Position numbers and translations under genes: made by a program. DNA of 64,000 nucleotides, from assembly GCA_014338405.1 (NCBI GenBank), contig JTDE01000297.1:110013-174012 (forward strand), given 5' to 3'. Shown here piece after piece: positions 35,936 to 49,434 of the stretch; the first letter of the stretch is position 1; every line of letters starts with the position of its first letter. The notes beneath the pieces are model-generated. The model saw only the letters and a list, made by a program, of their open reading frames with translations. It made no database searches and had not been told where the DNA came from. This DNA is from Paragonimus skrjabini miyazakii. Taxonomy: Eukaryota; Platyhelminthes; Trematoda; Plagiorchiida; Troglotrematidae.

Positions 35936-37899
35936 ATGTACACATTTACGCATGTGCTTTTCCAGTGTGGACGGAACAATAAACGGGGTGTGACAGTATT
36001 TGCACAAGTGCCTCGGTTTGCCATCCTTCCCATGCGTTTTCATATGCCGTGTCAACTTGGACGATTGAGCACAGGCGTAGCTACACAATCTGCATCGATA
36101 AGGCTTCTCACCCGTATGACTACGACGATGTACCGTTAGGTTGCTACAGTTTTTAAAGACTTTGCCACAGTACTCACATGTGTCGTTACGTCTATCACGA
36201 CGTGATATCCCAAGTTGAATGGGATTCGTCGTGGTGACGGAGGCATGCGTCGAATGGTCTGAATTCACCCCGGTCGTAGAGGACAGATCATGGGGCGACG
36301 TTGATTGGTCGGAGATTATTAGCGATCCCATCTCTTTGAAGTGACTCTGATCTAAATTGCCGCGTATATCAGCGGCAGGTCGTGTGGTAAACGAATTTCG
36401 GACTGACGATATGCCGGAATTTCTTGATCTAGTGGAAGCGTATTCTTTCGCGCAATTCGGCCGGTCAGTCCTCAACGTCGAACCGGGTCCCATGGCTTCA
36501 GGGATAAAAGAGGATGGCCTCACTTGTGCTGAATGGAAGTAGTCCTCAGAACAAGACTTCAGCGATGACCTGTACGCTGATAGTGATGATGCCGTAAAAG
36601 AGACGCTAGTTGGTGAAGTGGGCTCCGTAACTATGGACGATATCTCTGGTTCGTAATTGAGTGTGTCATTGAAACACTTGTGAAAACTCGAGTCGCTAAC
36701 GAATAGAGAAGAATCGTGAGATGAAATCTGTGATTTGAGAATCTGTGTTTTTGCCTGACGTGTAGTGCTCGGTAAGCGCAATGGATTAGGGGGTGGTAGA
36801 ATAGGAGGTAATGATGCGTTGACCCCATTCACGTGACGTAATAAGACTTCGTAATAATAATTCCAGTAACACTTAAGAAATGTTTCGTAGAAATGGGGAT
36901 CTGTAGCACGACCACTCGGTTTGCCTGAGTCTGTACTGTTTGCACATGGATGCTGTGACACTTCAGAGCTTGACCGTTCGAATGTAAGCGGCTGCGGTTC
37001 ATATACATCTTTTAAGTGCCCAAGGCGTTCACCAAGAGATTTGATAGTCGATAATTCCATTCCCTCGCCTTTCATTGAATTGTGTGAGAATGGACCGGAA
37101 ATATTTGAGAAGCTCGAATGCCGACAGTTTTTTCTCACCCGAGTCCTGAAATTGCTGGGCAAATAACGTGGAAGTTCTCCAACGCTAACAGACCTCCTCC
37201 TTAAATACACCGTCTTTCTCAAACTAGACCGTGGTGGACAACTGTTGACACGAATTCGTTTAATCGAATGTGATTTGTTGCTTGTTGGGTATGGTAGCGG
37301 GTTTTGTGTTGATTGTAGATCTTTTGATTTACCAGCCTCCTGGGTCTTCGTCGAACAAAAGGTCGCTTCTACGGGTTGGCAATCCATCATGGGATCGACT
37401 GGACACGAAGGGTATAACCGTCTCGAAAGGGAACTCAACAAGGGCGTGTTCTCTGTAACCGATTTGGTTTGATTCTTTCTATCTTCATTCTTCCTGGAAA
37501 TTGTATTATATAAATGCGCGTATATTAACCAATTTGTGGTAGCGCTATGTGGACCAGGGTAAATGGCTGAAGTACACGACGTTCTCCGGTCAGATGGAAG
37601 TTCCGATTTCGAATGCGGTTTGTGACAGCCATCGTGCGTTTGACGAGTTGAAAAGTTAGGACTGGTTTGATTGGAACAACTGCCCGAATCACATCGTCCG
37701 CGATTAATGCTCGTTAATCGGGAGTTATTGGTGGACAGTGCTGCGTTTGACACGGTTGGTCTATTCATTTCGGTTGGACATGCTGTCACCGTGGTCGACA
37801 AATTGGGCGTGTCGACTGGAACTGTAACGACGCGGGTTGTGCTCGAACTTGGTGGTTGAATGGTTGACGGGTGAAGATATTCCATAAAGAATTTCCTAC
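35033..37899 (-). CDS. BCL11: BCL11-family zinc-finger transcription factor, large 3' exon
   Basis: An uninterrupted frame of 950 codons from ATG 37885 to TAA 35033-35035. The exon probably begins at 37899, adding Arg-Lys-Phe-Phe before the Met. Residues 570-650 hold three C2H2 fingers almost identical to BCL11A/B fingers 4-6: DTCEYCGKVFKNCSNLTVHR, a HTGEKPY linker, YACAQSSKLTRHMKTHG, then a finger with STLEKHM. BCL11 proteins are nuclear DNA-binding repressors or regulators of neuronal and blood development in vertebrates; fingers 4-6 of BCL11A bind a short TGACCA-type site. The upstream 569 residues are Ser/Thr/Pro-rich with an aromatic patch (331-345) and no fingers. The downstream 300 residues are an unusual extension. 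Fingers 1-3 must be on other exons or absent. The C-terminal cluster makes the family call secure; orthology to A or B separately is not meaningful in a flatworm. Confidence 0.95.
35936..36178 (-). other. BCL11 zinc-finger cluster (fingers 4-6)
   Basis: Finger 4 ligands are C570, C573, H586 and H590. Finger 5 ligands are C598, C601, H614 and H618. Finger 6 has C628, C631 and H644, then either C648 (H-x3-C) or H650 (H-x5-H). Vertebrate finger 6 has H-x4-H (HMKKWH), so the last ligand spacing differs here. Recognition-helix residues of fingers 4 and 5 (NCSNLTVH, QSSKLTRH) match the vertebrate family exactly, implying conserved DNA specificity. Confidence 0.93.
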
Positions 37900-37920
37900 C
37901 TGTAAAGACAGATAAAAGGA
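37900..37920 (-). other. Probable splice acceptor of the BCL11 exon
   Basis: On the minus strand a pyrimidine-rich run ending TCTTTACAG lies directly before the exon, with AG at 37901-37900. The reading frame stays open upstream as far as an in-frame TAG near 37960, so initiation at ATG 37885 is formally possible. The missing N-terminal fingers make an upstream exon more likely. Confidence 0.6.
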
Positions 37921-38357
37921 CGCACGCAAATGTTAGTGGACAGACGGTGAACAGTCTATCTGGCTATAATGACGATTGAAGTGAGACTAACTGTTGGTAA
38001 ATGATCGGTAACTCTCCAAGAATGGTTCAAGGTGTTTTCTGTAATCACGTGGTCAGAATATGCCACAGCTGATATCAATTCAAACACATTTTGAGGCGAG
38101 TCTCGTCTATTCATAATCCGGCTATCCACATGAAATGGCCCACTCTTATATTCTTTTGAGTTCTACTGGATTTGACTGTGGCTACCATAGCTGTCAGATG
38201 AAAACGATGCTCTCACCGAAAAAATTCAAAATCTGAGTAAAATTCAATCTTATGCGAATTTAGCAGGTAAGTGGAGAAGGAGTTACATTTAAGTTGCCAG
38301 CGACCGATTGACAAACCAAGGATTTCACACAAAAAATACGAGCTCGGGGAACATTTT

Positions 38358-38814
38358 TTAAGCAACTACCAGTCTGGCCAGCGTTCTGCCTACTAGATTA
38401 TTAACCTGCAATGATCGCTGTTTGAGCTCTTCGGGTGTCTTGAGGAAAAGAAAAACAGTGACCTTCAGGTTCTTCATCAGACATCTGTTATCCGGTGGTT
38501 CCAGAAAATCCATAGGGCAACTTTTTATGCTATGGGCCCTACAGTGAAGGCTGTTCAGGACTACCATCGTCGAATAAACCGACATTGGTGAAAGCCCTTA
38601 ATGACACCTACCGCTGGCTCCAACCGCTACTGAGTTTCAATGCCCAACCATCAAAGATATCAGGCACGGCTACTTTGAACCTTTGCTCAATGGGTCGTCC
38701 ATGAACAGTTCCACACTCAAAACAGCGCCTCGTCGACTCTGACCAAGTAGCCTTCTTGGACTTTGACCAAGATAATTCCAACAAACTTCTTTGGCTAATC
38801 CCTGGAGTTGACAC
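38358..38814 (-). other. Two adjacent unassigned minus-strand open frames
   Basis: 38608-38814 (68 codons, with a CFECG motif and RPIEQRFKVAVPDIFDGW) and 38358-38585 (75 codons, LKTPEELKQRSLQ) lie 22 bases apart in different frames. They read as plausible protein but match no family I can name. They could be decayed transposon coding sequence or unrecognised exons in the presumed BCL11 intron. Confidence 0.25.
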
Positions 38815-41800
38815 CTAGATGTTTATATCATATTCCTTGCTAAAGTCCCATAGTTCATAATGGCCAAACATTTTAGTACCACCCCCGAGAAAATTATAAT
38901 GCTGAAAACCAACCACATAAGTGATAACAATAAATGTTTCTCCTAAAAAAAGTATTGCAGTGATGGACTAAGAAGAAGGCCAGACTCTTAAATCTCCTTG
39001 ATATTACCGATATATGTCTACCTCATGAGAGCTGTGCCGAGGTAGCAGCCTGTCACAGATTGCTGTATTGTAAAAACACGTCTACGCACAAGCCGACACT
39101 GTCGATGAGGTTCTTGGCCAAGTTTGAAATCTTTTTTTTTCGAGAACGTGCTTTATTCACTTGACCTCGTGTTTCATGCTTTCTATCTCTTTCCAGAAAT
39201 AGGAAGATTGCTGTTACAGTGATTTGAAGTGTTTCAACCATCTTCGACAATTTTAAAAAACGCTATTTTAAAGAACGTTTGATGACTTGCTTTTTCATCT
39301 TAAAAGGTTTATTGTAATCGATAGGAACGGTACAAAAACATTCTAAACCTTTTCAATTTTGTTAAGCGCTAGAAGTTTTTGAAATTTTCAAACTCCAAAC
39401 ATATTGCAACTAACTGGCGTATGTTTAGGATGGACGAGTATGTGCATTTCTAAGCTGAATAACAGACTAGTATCCCATCATAGAGTATGCAAAATAGATC
39501 TACCTACTTAGTTTTTGGTTGAACATACTAATTAGCTCCATACTCAGTCACCTCTTCTCAGTTGTCTATACTCAAATGTCAATCAACAAATCTGCTAACA
39601 ATTGGTTGTTTTTCGTAAGGAGTCTGTTTCAATTGACTACAATCCGCTTTCACACACAGGGATGAACAGATACATGAGAAGAGGGGATGAACTGCCTGAA
39701 TGTTAACGTTTCTTTTTCAATTTACAGCGTCTCTTCTTTAGAAACTTACTCACACCCCTAATACTCACCCACCCACGCAAACACACACGTTCCACTCAAC
39801 CTCCTTCGTCCGAACCTGGACTGTATTCACCTCATACACCATACCTTGTTAGCGCACGTGTATGCTGAACGTGTGCTTCTGATAAAGCCTACTAACTTCA
39901 GGTTTATGACACCTGTCAATAGACGCGTCCGTCTGCCTCACCACTTTTTCTAAGCTGTCCCTTAGGGACCGGGTCGTGTACAAAAGGATGGGCGTGTATG
40001 ACCAAACTGACAACTCAGATCAGACAACTCCGCGAAACAAGAATCTCACACCTTACTAACGGCAGTCAGTGGGCATCTCGGAGGCAAGCAGATTCCGGGG
40101 AGAGTTTATAGTAAATCGAAGTCTTCGCTAGTTAAAGGGTTAATGGGTGTGGTATGCCAGGCGTTTGTTTTATGACATGTGAACACCTGTCTTATTTGTG
40201 TATGCTTTAGCAAAACAGAGCACACAAGTTAACTGATACGGCCATCCAGCAAGATACACCCATGTTTGATTAAACGGTGCGGTTCAAAATATGCTAGCAC
40301 GTGAGTCCAATTCCTCTAATATCCCCATATGAATTTACACACTTCAACTAAACCTTCCGTAAATTACTGTTTTTTTTCATGAACTTCTTTTGGAACTTTT
40401 ATCGTTAGGTAGCATCCAGCCTTTGGAACCTTTTACAGACCAGATCTAAGTACACTGAGTTTGTCAGGGGTACAAGATCAGTGCTAACGTTACTAGGCAG
40501 TCAGGAGTACACGAAACCATCAAAAATGTCACTATTCCATTGAGTCTGCGTCATTTAGCTACCGGTAGTTGTTATACCAGTCACAATTGATAGCTACCAT
40601 ATTACAACTATATGAAGTATCAGCGTAACAGCATACTCCCCGTTTCAAGAAGCCCACTAATCAGGTCATGTTTGTGTTCACTCTACGAAGCCGTTTTTCT
40701 AGACTGGTGCCATCCCACAATTATGTCCGTCAATCAAACTAATCGAGCTGCTTCGACCACAATAGCCAACTCATTGTTTGACTTATTCAGCGTTAAAACA
40801 AAGTGTGTATGTTAGTGTGCCTACTGTGCAGAATAAGACCGATTCATACACCCTAACACACCACAATACTCAAGTAGTCCAAACAGCGTAAATCTGATGG
40901 TATTGTTCTTTGTAATGTCACTAACTCACAATTTACCTACACTATATCAATCTATTTCGTTCATTCTAACATGACACGTGTAAGCTACGAGGTGATAGAC
41001 AGATTGGCACAGTTTGTACGTTTTCTTCTATTTCAAAAATAAGTAAATAAATGTTGATCGAAATTTACAAACTAACCGCAATCGAACCTCAATGTTAGCA
41101 CTATCTCTCATTTCTGATTAAATGACGCTATTGTTCAAAATACACTGTCTTTTTTCAGTACACAAATTCATACTGCACGGATGTCAGAAATGCACATCGA
41201 AGAGTGAATCGGTAAACCCATACAGACAATTACATTTTGTACAATATTATGTAAAAATAAAGTGAAAAAAGACAATTATATCACATTTTTAGTGTGGATT
41301 TCCGTACCTTCATTGTCTAACTCCTCTATACAAATGCTATATCCAGCCTTGAACCGTTGCAGCCACTTAGTATGTCACCCTAAACTGCTTAATCTGCAAC
41401 TTCACGACGTAATGCTACGTCCATTGTCTCAGCAATATTGTTTGAAAAAAGCAAATTTGTCAGTCAGGAACCCTTGAACCACCTTGAAGAGGCTCTAGTA
41501 ACAATATAGGATAAAAAAGTACAGTTTTCCAGACGTTTCCTTACAGGTTGTCAGTACTGACGACATTTTCCAAATGGCAAATTGCACTGGATACTTATTA
41601 TCCACTTGTGTCGTGCCTGTCTAACATTTAGTACTTGCTTATTCAATCATCACTGTTTTAAAAAAATGTTTTTTGGTTAAAAATTTCCATTCATCATGTT
41701 TTTTTGTTTCCAGATATTTCGGCGCGCGACTGAGAGAATACGGTGAAATTATTGTGTTGTTCACCAACCGAAGTGAGTGGTCGGATGTTACTCAATCAGT

Positions 41801-43093
41801 CACAAGAAAAGCATGAATGGACCGGCCAGCTGACCACACAATTTTGAACAATACACAAAGTTCAAGCTGCAAAACCGTGAATGAGTTGGCTGAGCGTACA
41901 TCATTCATTAACGATTGTTCGTCCTTAGTCGGTACTCAAAATCCGATAGTGAAACTTGACTCAGTTCAGTCAGGGTTTAACGGGTTGATTTTTGCGTACT
42001 GTTGTCATTTGTGCGGTCAGCTTGTCAACTAATCCCTGTTGAGCGTGAACCGTATTAGTGCTGCGTGAAGTTATCCAGTTTATGTTTAAAATTGGCCAGT
42101 CTTGGCGTGTACTCCAGAAACTTATCAGGGAGGTTAGTCTGCATGTTTTGCTGGTTTGTGTGCTGCAAGAGTAGGGCTACATCCGAGATGACACTAATGG
42201 AGAGGTCGGACTAAAATTTTTTTCGATAGACCTTGAACCGGTCAGCCAATAGTGACCCAACTAACGAAGTAACGTTGTTACAGAAGCATAACTGTACATT
42301 GCTTAACATTGCGGTTTTCGAAGAATCAAACTGACCAGCGAATTGTTACCGAACCGGTTTCTAGGTTACAGAACAGTCAAAAAGTGATATTTCGTAGATG
42401 TACTGTGTTGGATAGGAAAGCTAACATAATTACTTCGCAGTCGCAGGCAGTTGGTGTCCATACTAGCAGGACGTGGTAAATTAGATTCATTCAGTCATTC
42501 ATGGTGCTATACCGTAGTGGTTGTTTGTCGTCATATTCGTAATCTTTATCGACCAACAAAAAACCTAGATGATGCTTCCTAGTCTCAGTGACGTATGAGT
42601 CAGTCGAGCGATGTGATTGTTGTCTTTCAGTTCACCCTACCACCTTGTAGGTCGTGCTATATAACAAGGTACTCTCTTGACATGAACGCCTAGGAAGTAG
42701 CATACTCACTAGCAGTGGTGACCAGTTGAACAAAACAAGATCTGTACAACTATGTACGCGGAGATTGGGTGACCAATTCATGTTTGATATAGAATGGGCT
42801 GTCGTTTGTGCTTGATAAATTTGTCTGATTGGATTGCTTAAGTTCTTCCCGGGTTAACAGTGAAATGTTTCACATTTTTCCAAAGGAGCGAAATCAGTGC
42901 ATAGGCTCGATAATCTTTACCGTTTCGAATGTATACTCGCCACCGAACGTCTTCACACTCAACGTTATAAATAGTAACTACTTGGCTGCATTAAATATCG
43001 TACCACTTGCTATCTGGCGCCAACCCTTTCTCCTCCCAAGACAAATGAAGTATGCGCATCCACTTATTTTCCTGCACAATCCACAAGGAAAGA
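38815..43093. other. No recognisable gene
   Basis: AT-rich with frames of at most 115 codons (42829-43176, plus). A C-rich, CA-rich segment at 39740-39960 stands out in composition. No BCL11 N-terminal finger, coiled coil or other domain was found on either strand. Confidence 0.45.
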
Positions 43094-43776
43094 TCACTCC
43101 CACAAGACATCTACTTCTGCCCGGTCTCGTGGAATGCCTGTATGAAAATAGGACCTCAAATAGACTAAATCCTTGACATGACCACTGCCCACGGTTCCTG
43201 CCCTAAATTGGTTCAACTTCTCTTGTACGGAGTCAACGGCTTTTCTAGCACGTCTAAAGACCAATCTAGGTAAGACAGCTGCCTTGGTCAGCTTGCACAT
43301 AATCCGGGATGTCCACGTCATTAGCTCATTGAATTTGAGTGAATATATGCCGTCGTCGCTTTTAAAACCACAGATCCATGACAGATTGTAGACAGAACTT
43401 GGCTTATATCTCATCAACTTACAAGTATCCCGTAAGTACACTGTGTCTTGATCTCTTTTTGTTTTCGTACTGCGATCCACTCTTCTTGTCAAGCAAATCA
43501 CTGGTAATCTTCGGACAAGGATTACGGAGAAGATAATGAAGTTCTTACAAAACACTAAGTTACCCTATCAGAGGTAGTGCAGGGGAACTGCTTTCGTTTA
43601 CCATCAAAAAAGCTATACACTTTTGAAGTGAAGACCATTGGTTTAATGACTACTCTGTATAGTGCAATAATTTGCTTGAGGGTAGTCCTATACGTTATGC
43701 ATTCCATACAAATCTTTAAACGCATAACTGGTAACGGATAGAGGTTCACTTTCGTTACGGTTGATATGCAAGTCAA
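43094..43776 (-). other. Two unassigned minus-strand open frames (153 and 73 codons)
   Basis: 43094-43555 encodes a basic product with KLTKAAVLPRLVFRRARKAV and VYNLSWICGFKSDDGIYSLK. 43555-43776 abuts it. Neither is recognised. 153 codons is long for random AT-rich DNA but not decisive; a plus-strand frame overlaps the downstream end. Confidence 0.25.
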
Positions 43777-44311
43777 TCACGCTTTACATGTCATATATGG
43801 TCAGACATATTTTTAAAAATTCCAGCCCATTACTTGTTTTATAGTGCCGTTTTCATACCAGTTCATTTGGGCTAGATCTGGTAGCCGGGTGAAATGAAGG
43901 TGAGTTGAAGTCAAGTGTTATAATCCTCCTGGCTGGAGCTCACAGGATAATGTTCATTCGTGGTGAAACACGATTGCAGGCAATTGAAATCAATGTTGTT
44001 CTTGATGTAGATAATTGAGCACTTTTAAATCAGTACCCATATTTTTGATGCCACTTCTTTCATACCTGCACAGATTGTGCTGTTGGAGATTTTGTGTCAC
44101 TTTGTGGTGGTCTACTATCGTGATTTTCAACTCTATCTTAAGTAAAGGACTGTTTTGCTATCATTTATTCCCCAGAAGCTGAGTGGAATTAAACATGAGC
44201 AAATTAGACAAGTTATCTAGCCCAACTATCCGCTGATGTAATTCTACCCTAACCGTATTAGATATCTTGCTCTAAAACGACCCGGAGTGAATAAGACAAG
44301 TATCATTAGTT
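43777..44311. other. No recognisable gene
   Basis: AT-rich; no open frame or repeat recognised. Confidence 0.5.
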
Positions 44312-44885
44312 AATTCTGGCCAGAATGAATGAATTTTATGTTCCAACTACCAATGAAATCGAGAGTGCGATAGCGAAACGTCCGCCGGGATGCTCGAACC
44401 ACCGAACATTCACACCCTACCCAGCGACGTTACCGCCCTGCTACCGGAACACAATCGACAACCTGTACAACGTCAGTCTCAAATGCTACCATACCCTATT
44501 TGTCAACTAATCATACTGTTAGGTCCCTTATGTATATCCTCATCTGTTGATCACATTAAGTATTGGCCAAACATTTCTCACACTGTTACAAGTAACACAT
44601 TCAGAATTGGTATTACGAACTCTCACATGAACTCCTTTTTTGTTTATTTTGTGCCGTCTAACTGAATTGTTTCCGCTACCGCATTATTGACTGATTCTTA
44701 CTGATGGTTACATTCTGTTCTCAGAATTCAATAGGTTATAGGTTGAATAATTTGCTAACCACTACTTATTTATGTACAGAACCAGTTTTATCTGAGTAAA
44801 CATTCAACGTTCTTTTTTGTGCTGCTCCGAATCAGCTGTCCTGTTAGATTGCCTATAGCCATGGATCCTGACCGACTCTACGTCA
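44312..44885 (+). repeat. Dispersed repeat L, copy 2
   Basis: Same order of landmarks as 29980-30550. The region near the start encodes a Thr/Pro/Arg-rich segment in a frame shared with copy 1 (TTEHSHPTQRRYRP here), suggesting the repeat contains the end of a coding region followed by non-coding sequence, as in an LTR element's 3' end. No terminal TG...CA pair could be fixed. Confidence 0.8.
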
Positions 44886-47800
44886 TTATTCCCTAATCAA
44901 CAAATATAACTGTCTAATCAATCACTTAAATTTCAAGTAAATCCTTGTTCAGTAAGTATTGTATACTCTGTTTTGCAATACCAGTCCTTGAAATTCATAG
45001 CTAAAGTCTAGAATCCCCTGTTAAGTGGGCTTTGCAATAGATTTACTCACAGTTAGATAACTGAACTCAACCTTTGTGCCCATTGAAAAGTTGTCATAAG
45101 ACTATTGGCTGTTTGACAACATTATGGTCTCCGGTAGAGATTGTACACTTCCGCTTGTATATGGTGTACACATAATTCTGTGTATGTATGTCATAAGAGA
45201 TTCGACACAAAGACGGTTACTTTGGTTTCAGTTATGTAATTCGTTTAACACAATGAGTACGCGTACTTAAATGATGACCTTCCTGTAGTCTTGAAAAGCA
45301 TTACACTCATATCATTCCGATTATTTCTTCACGAGCGTGATAATTTTCGACGTTTGCCTTAGCTATTCTAAGCCTGCTACACTGTTACAATGTATGTTGC
45401 CTGCGCAATTCAATGTGTTTCTTTCGTTCAATAAATATTGGGACTGCAGGTCGACTGAGCTAAAGAAAATGAGATAACATTTAGTGAATCGGAATCAGTT
45501 TTGCCCAATGGACGTTTTTACAAGGCGGTCAGGAGCACGATTATGCACTTACATAAGAGCTCCACTGAACTGCTTTGTCGAACGAATTACAGAATAATGC
45601 GAGCTTCTACAGCTGAATAGCTTCTTTGAAATCTAGATTGTATACTTGTGTTTGTGTCAAGCCATAAAGGCTGATTTAATTAGGTAGACAAATAGATGAC
45701 TATTTGACTGGTAAGCATGACAAATCACATAAAGTACTACACATAGACCTATATCAGACTAAATGATGGCAAATATATCAGCGACGTACTAGTGGTCACG
45801 AAACTATCCGATAGTAGATTAAAGCAGGATTAGATCAAGTTTTCGGTACATTTTCTGACTGTTGATATAGAACCCCACTGAACAGTGATCATACTTCAAA
45901 AGTACATCAGAACGAAAGCCATGTTAATATGAGTACTGGTAGGGCAATATAAAATCCGGTCTCAGGGGGTGTTTCTATGAATAAACTATAACAGATTCAG
46001 AGGAAATTACTGTTACAGATCAATGACTAACTAGCTAGTGAATTTGTCATAATTTCGTCGAAAAATGACAGATTCGAATTTCCTAACCCCCTACAAGACG
46101 CGTGTTACTTTATAAAAGTGACTATAAAAAATGGACATAACATGATTAGTTCTTGGCGTACCGCCGCTAGAGAAGTATACCTTGTCATGCAAAACATAAT
46201 CATGACAATCTGGTTCTTCTGGTTGCGTCCACAGTTTCATTTGTTTACATAATAAATATATGAACTGTTTCTTATCAATTCGGGTGAGGCAACATACGCA
46301 GATATCAAAGTCCATACCCCTCCCATCCTCGTATGGTCAAGTTCACCTTTGTTCAGCTAAGTGGGCGACAACAGAGCTCTTCGTTTACTCGGTGATTATC
46401 GACCCCAACATCCATTTTATGTAGTGCATGTACTCAACACAGTTCTCATTCAGTTTAGAGTGTACGCTTGACGTACCTAGCATTCGTTTGAGTGACAATT
46501 AAAATTATCTACAAGTTCTGTCGGTTTGACACATTAAAATTCACATTCCGTACAGCTTGAAATATTATTAGACACGATCCTTTCCTGAATACGCTCATCT
46601 CTTGTCTTACGGTGGCACCATGAATAGTAAATTGCTATTGTGTTTTAATTAATGTTATTGAATATTCTGGAACCTCATTGTGTTAGTGCTAATTAATGAA
46701 AACATTTCTAGTGTGTCAGTAAAATTGACATCCTTTTCATTTACTGATAAGCCTAGTTATGTTATTTGTTATAAATATATTGTCTACAATATGTCTCAAC
46801 ATGATGCTCACTCGGTGTTACTCCCACGGAATCCGTTCTCATCGTGGGTCTTGTGTAATCACCGTAGAAAGTTTGTGAAGGGTGGGTGACACTATGAAGT
46901 CCCATCGGACATGACAGCGATGGCCCGGCTGAACTGCGACAGTCTGAATAAGTAACGAGAAAGAACAGCAGTTAAATATGGTTGTTAAGTACCCACAATT
47001 TAAGCAAACAACGGTGCCACACTGAGCTAATTTGCAGCACACTACGACATTCAGTAACCGATTCTGAAATGTCACCAGATTGACACTGCCCGATAGACAC
47101 AACGAAGACCACGGAATTTCACAGTCACACATGGAATTTAATTGCATCATTTATGACTATAAATTTCAGCATCGATATAAGCTGTACTTTTTTTCCTAAC
47201 ATTAAGGTTACTAGGTTCAAAAGTGCACTGTAATGGTTACAATAAACTTGACGTGTTTCTTAAGCAGACAGTGAGTTTTAAAGTACAATATAATCGTAAC
47301 CACATTTATCAATCTCCGGCGTATAGAAGTCAAAATATGTTAAGCTGACGGAGTAACACAGACCCTGATGCTGAGTTATCACGCACCCGGTCGGTTATCA
47401 GATATACCTATGAACACTCGACAGGATAAGGTGATCATCAGGCTCCGACGATTTTAAGCACAGAAACCACAACACTTCCTACAACTATGTGCCAACCTGA
47501 TGCGCTTCAACCTAAGGAGGGCAGTCGAGTATTCTACGCGACTCATGCTCGTTGTTTCGTCGGAATGTGTGCAAAACCAACTTCTACTCCTCAAGGGTGA
47601 CTTGGGCCCAGGTTGCAAAATTACAGTTACTGTTGGTGTGACACGGGAAGTAATTTATACAAATGCCAGATGAAAATCACCCAACCAGGCTGCGTCACAT
47701 TTGCAGTTGAATTGACCTGCAGTGACCGAACGGACCGGGGTCCAGGTCAACTGCCTCTGAACACCTTCCAAAATGGTTCATACAGTTAACGACGCTTGCA

Positions 47801-48863
47801 AGCAATCCAAAGTTTAGCCAGCTAAAAATTCCAGGATAATCGGTTAAAAAAACACTTCTGGGGAATAAATCATAATATCGACGTGTACATCTTCAACATA
47901 TGCATACACTACTTTAAACACAAACTCTTGGCGATCAGTGAAGTCAAGTCGATCAGAAAGTGACAACCTGCTTAGATTGTCCGTTCATCCTGGACTTATC
48001 TTTCCTTGCCTTTCGTTCAGTCTCTGCTCTTTTGTGTTGATTATTTTGAAGGTGGTATACGAGGCAACACCTGATGACAGATGACGTTCTACTCTCTTAG
48101 ATAAACGTAACCTTTCGGTGTATGTATACATTAGATATATTATGATGCAAACATTTGGTACGGTTGTTTTGGTATCACAGTGTTTCACAGCATATTCCTG
48201 TATACTACTATACAACCCAATAATGATCTTTGCAGCCATAATAGAAAACAATACCAAAATGTTCTATCTTCCTGTAAGTGATTCAACTTACATGTTAACC
48301 AGAATCCGATACATTTGTATCCCGTTCTCATTCGCCGGCTATTTAAGGTCACTCAAGTCCATACGTAGCTGTTTTTTAAATTAGTGGGTGGAAAATCAAC
48401 TCGGTTGGTCATTAAGGAACAGTCATTTTTGTATGGTAAAAAGCCGCTGCATACATGGGTGTGTGTGCGCATGTAGACTGTCAAATGATTACGTGAAATG
48501 AGCTTGTGGTATTTGTGGGTCAAATTATGCTCACATGCTATGTGAGCACGCCGCGTCTATATGTGTGTGAGTGCGCGCGTGCTCCCGAGAATTTTCGAGT
48601 TTGTTACTTAGCGCGATGCTCGAAAACCTCTGAGCTAGTAACTAACTAACCTGTACGCACTACTGATTAACATAAGTAGCGATTGAAAAAATAACCTAAT
48701 CGTTGCACACAGACGAACCTGATTAGTTGCGTCAAAAGTACATCATCTAATGAGGTGATTCACACATAGTAATCAAACGTTCAGCACTAGGTTCCGTTGA
48801 AGTGAAACACACAATTCTATGTGTTATTGAACACTGCAGGTTTCGAAGTCCGATTTCTGATCC
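44886..48863. other. No recognisable gene
   Basis: AT-rich with frames of at most 103 codons (46839-47150, minus). None has a recognised motif. Short TG-rich stretches near 48460 and 48560-48580. Confidence 0.5.
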
Positions 48864-48963
48864 NNNNNNNNNNNNNNNNNNNNNNNNNNNNNNNNNNNNN
48901 NNNNNNNNNNNNNNNNNNNNNNNNNNNNNNNNNNNNNNNNNNNNNNNNNNNNNNNNNNNNNNN
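48864..48963. other. Assembly gap of exactly 100 N
   Basis: 100 consecutive N, the usual placeholder for a gap of unknown size. Linkage of sequence on either side depends on scaffolding. Any frame across it is meaningless. Confidence 0.99.
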
Positions 48964-49434
48964 TAATATAGTGCGATTAAAAACTAGCTATCCAAACAAT
49001 ATCATATACATCATGCAAATTTTAATTTAATTACCTGAAGTATTAAATTCTTCAAAGGCGTGTAATGGATTTTCCATGTTACATTTACACACTTGATCGT
49101 ACCGCTTAGTTCCTAACCCGAGAAGAGGAAGACGTGAACGCCAATATTTGTTAGGCACGAGTCAAAAACTCTAGACCACTAGGGTTCTGAATATGCACGC
49201 GGCAGGCAAGTATCATGCAAATCATTCAGGACAAAGATCAGATCAGATGCAACAACCATAGACAGCAGTGACGGAGGAGGTCAAAAGGATTCAGAATGTG
49301 AAGCGTTAACAAGCAAACGAAGAAAAATATTTCAGAAAGAGTTGAAGGGTAAAAGTTTATGATCTCACAGATGTTGTCTGATTGGTTGACTGGAATAAAA
49401 CAAAACCGCTCGTGCGATACTGAATCTGTCTCAG
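48964..49434. other. No recognisable gene
   Basis: AT-rich sequence between the gap and the exon candidate; a 66-codon minus frame extends into the latter. Confidence 0.45.

Noticed and set aside
35511..37859. Plus-strand open frames of 60-127 codons inside the BCL11 exon
   Set aside because: They are antisense shadows of a strongly supported 950-codon frame.
48821..49030. Open frame across the N-run
   Set aside because: Half of it is unknown sequence at an assembly gap.
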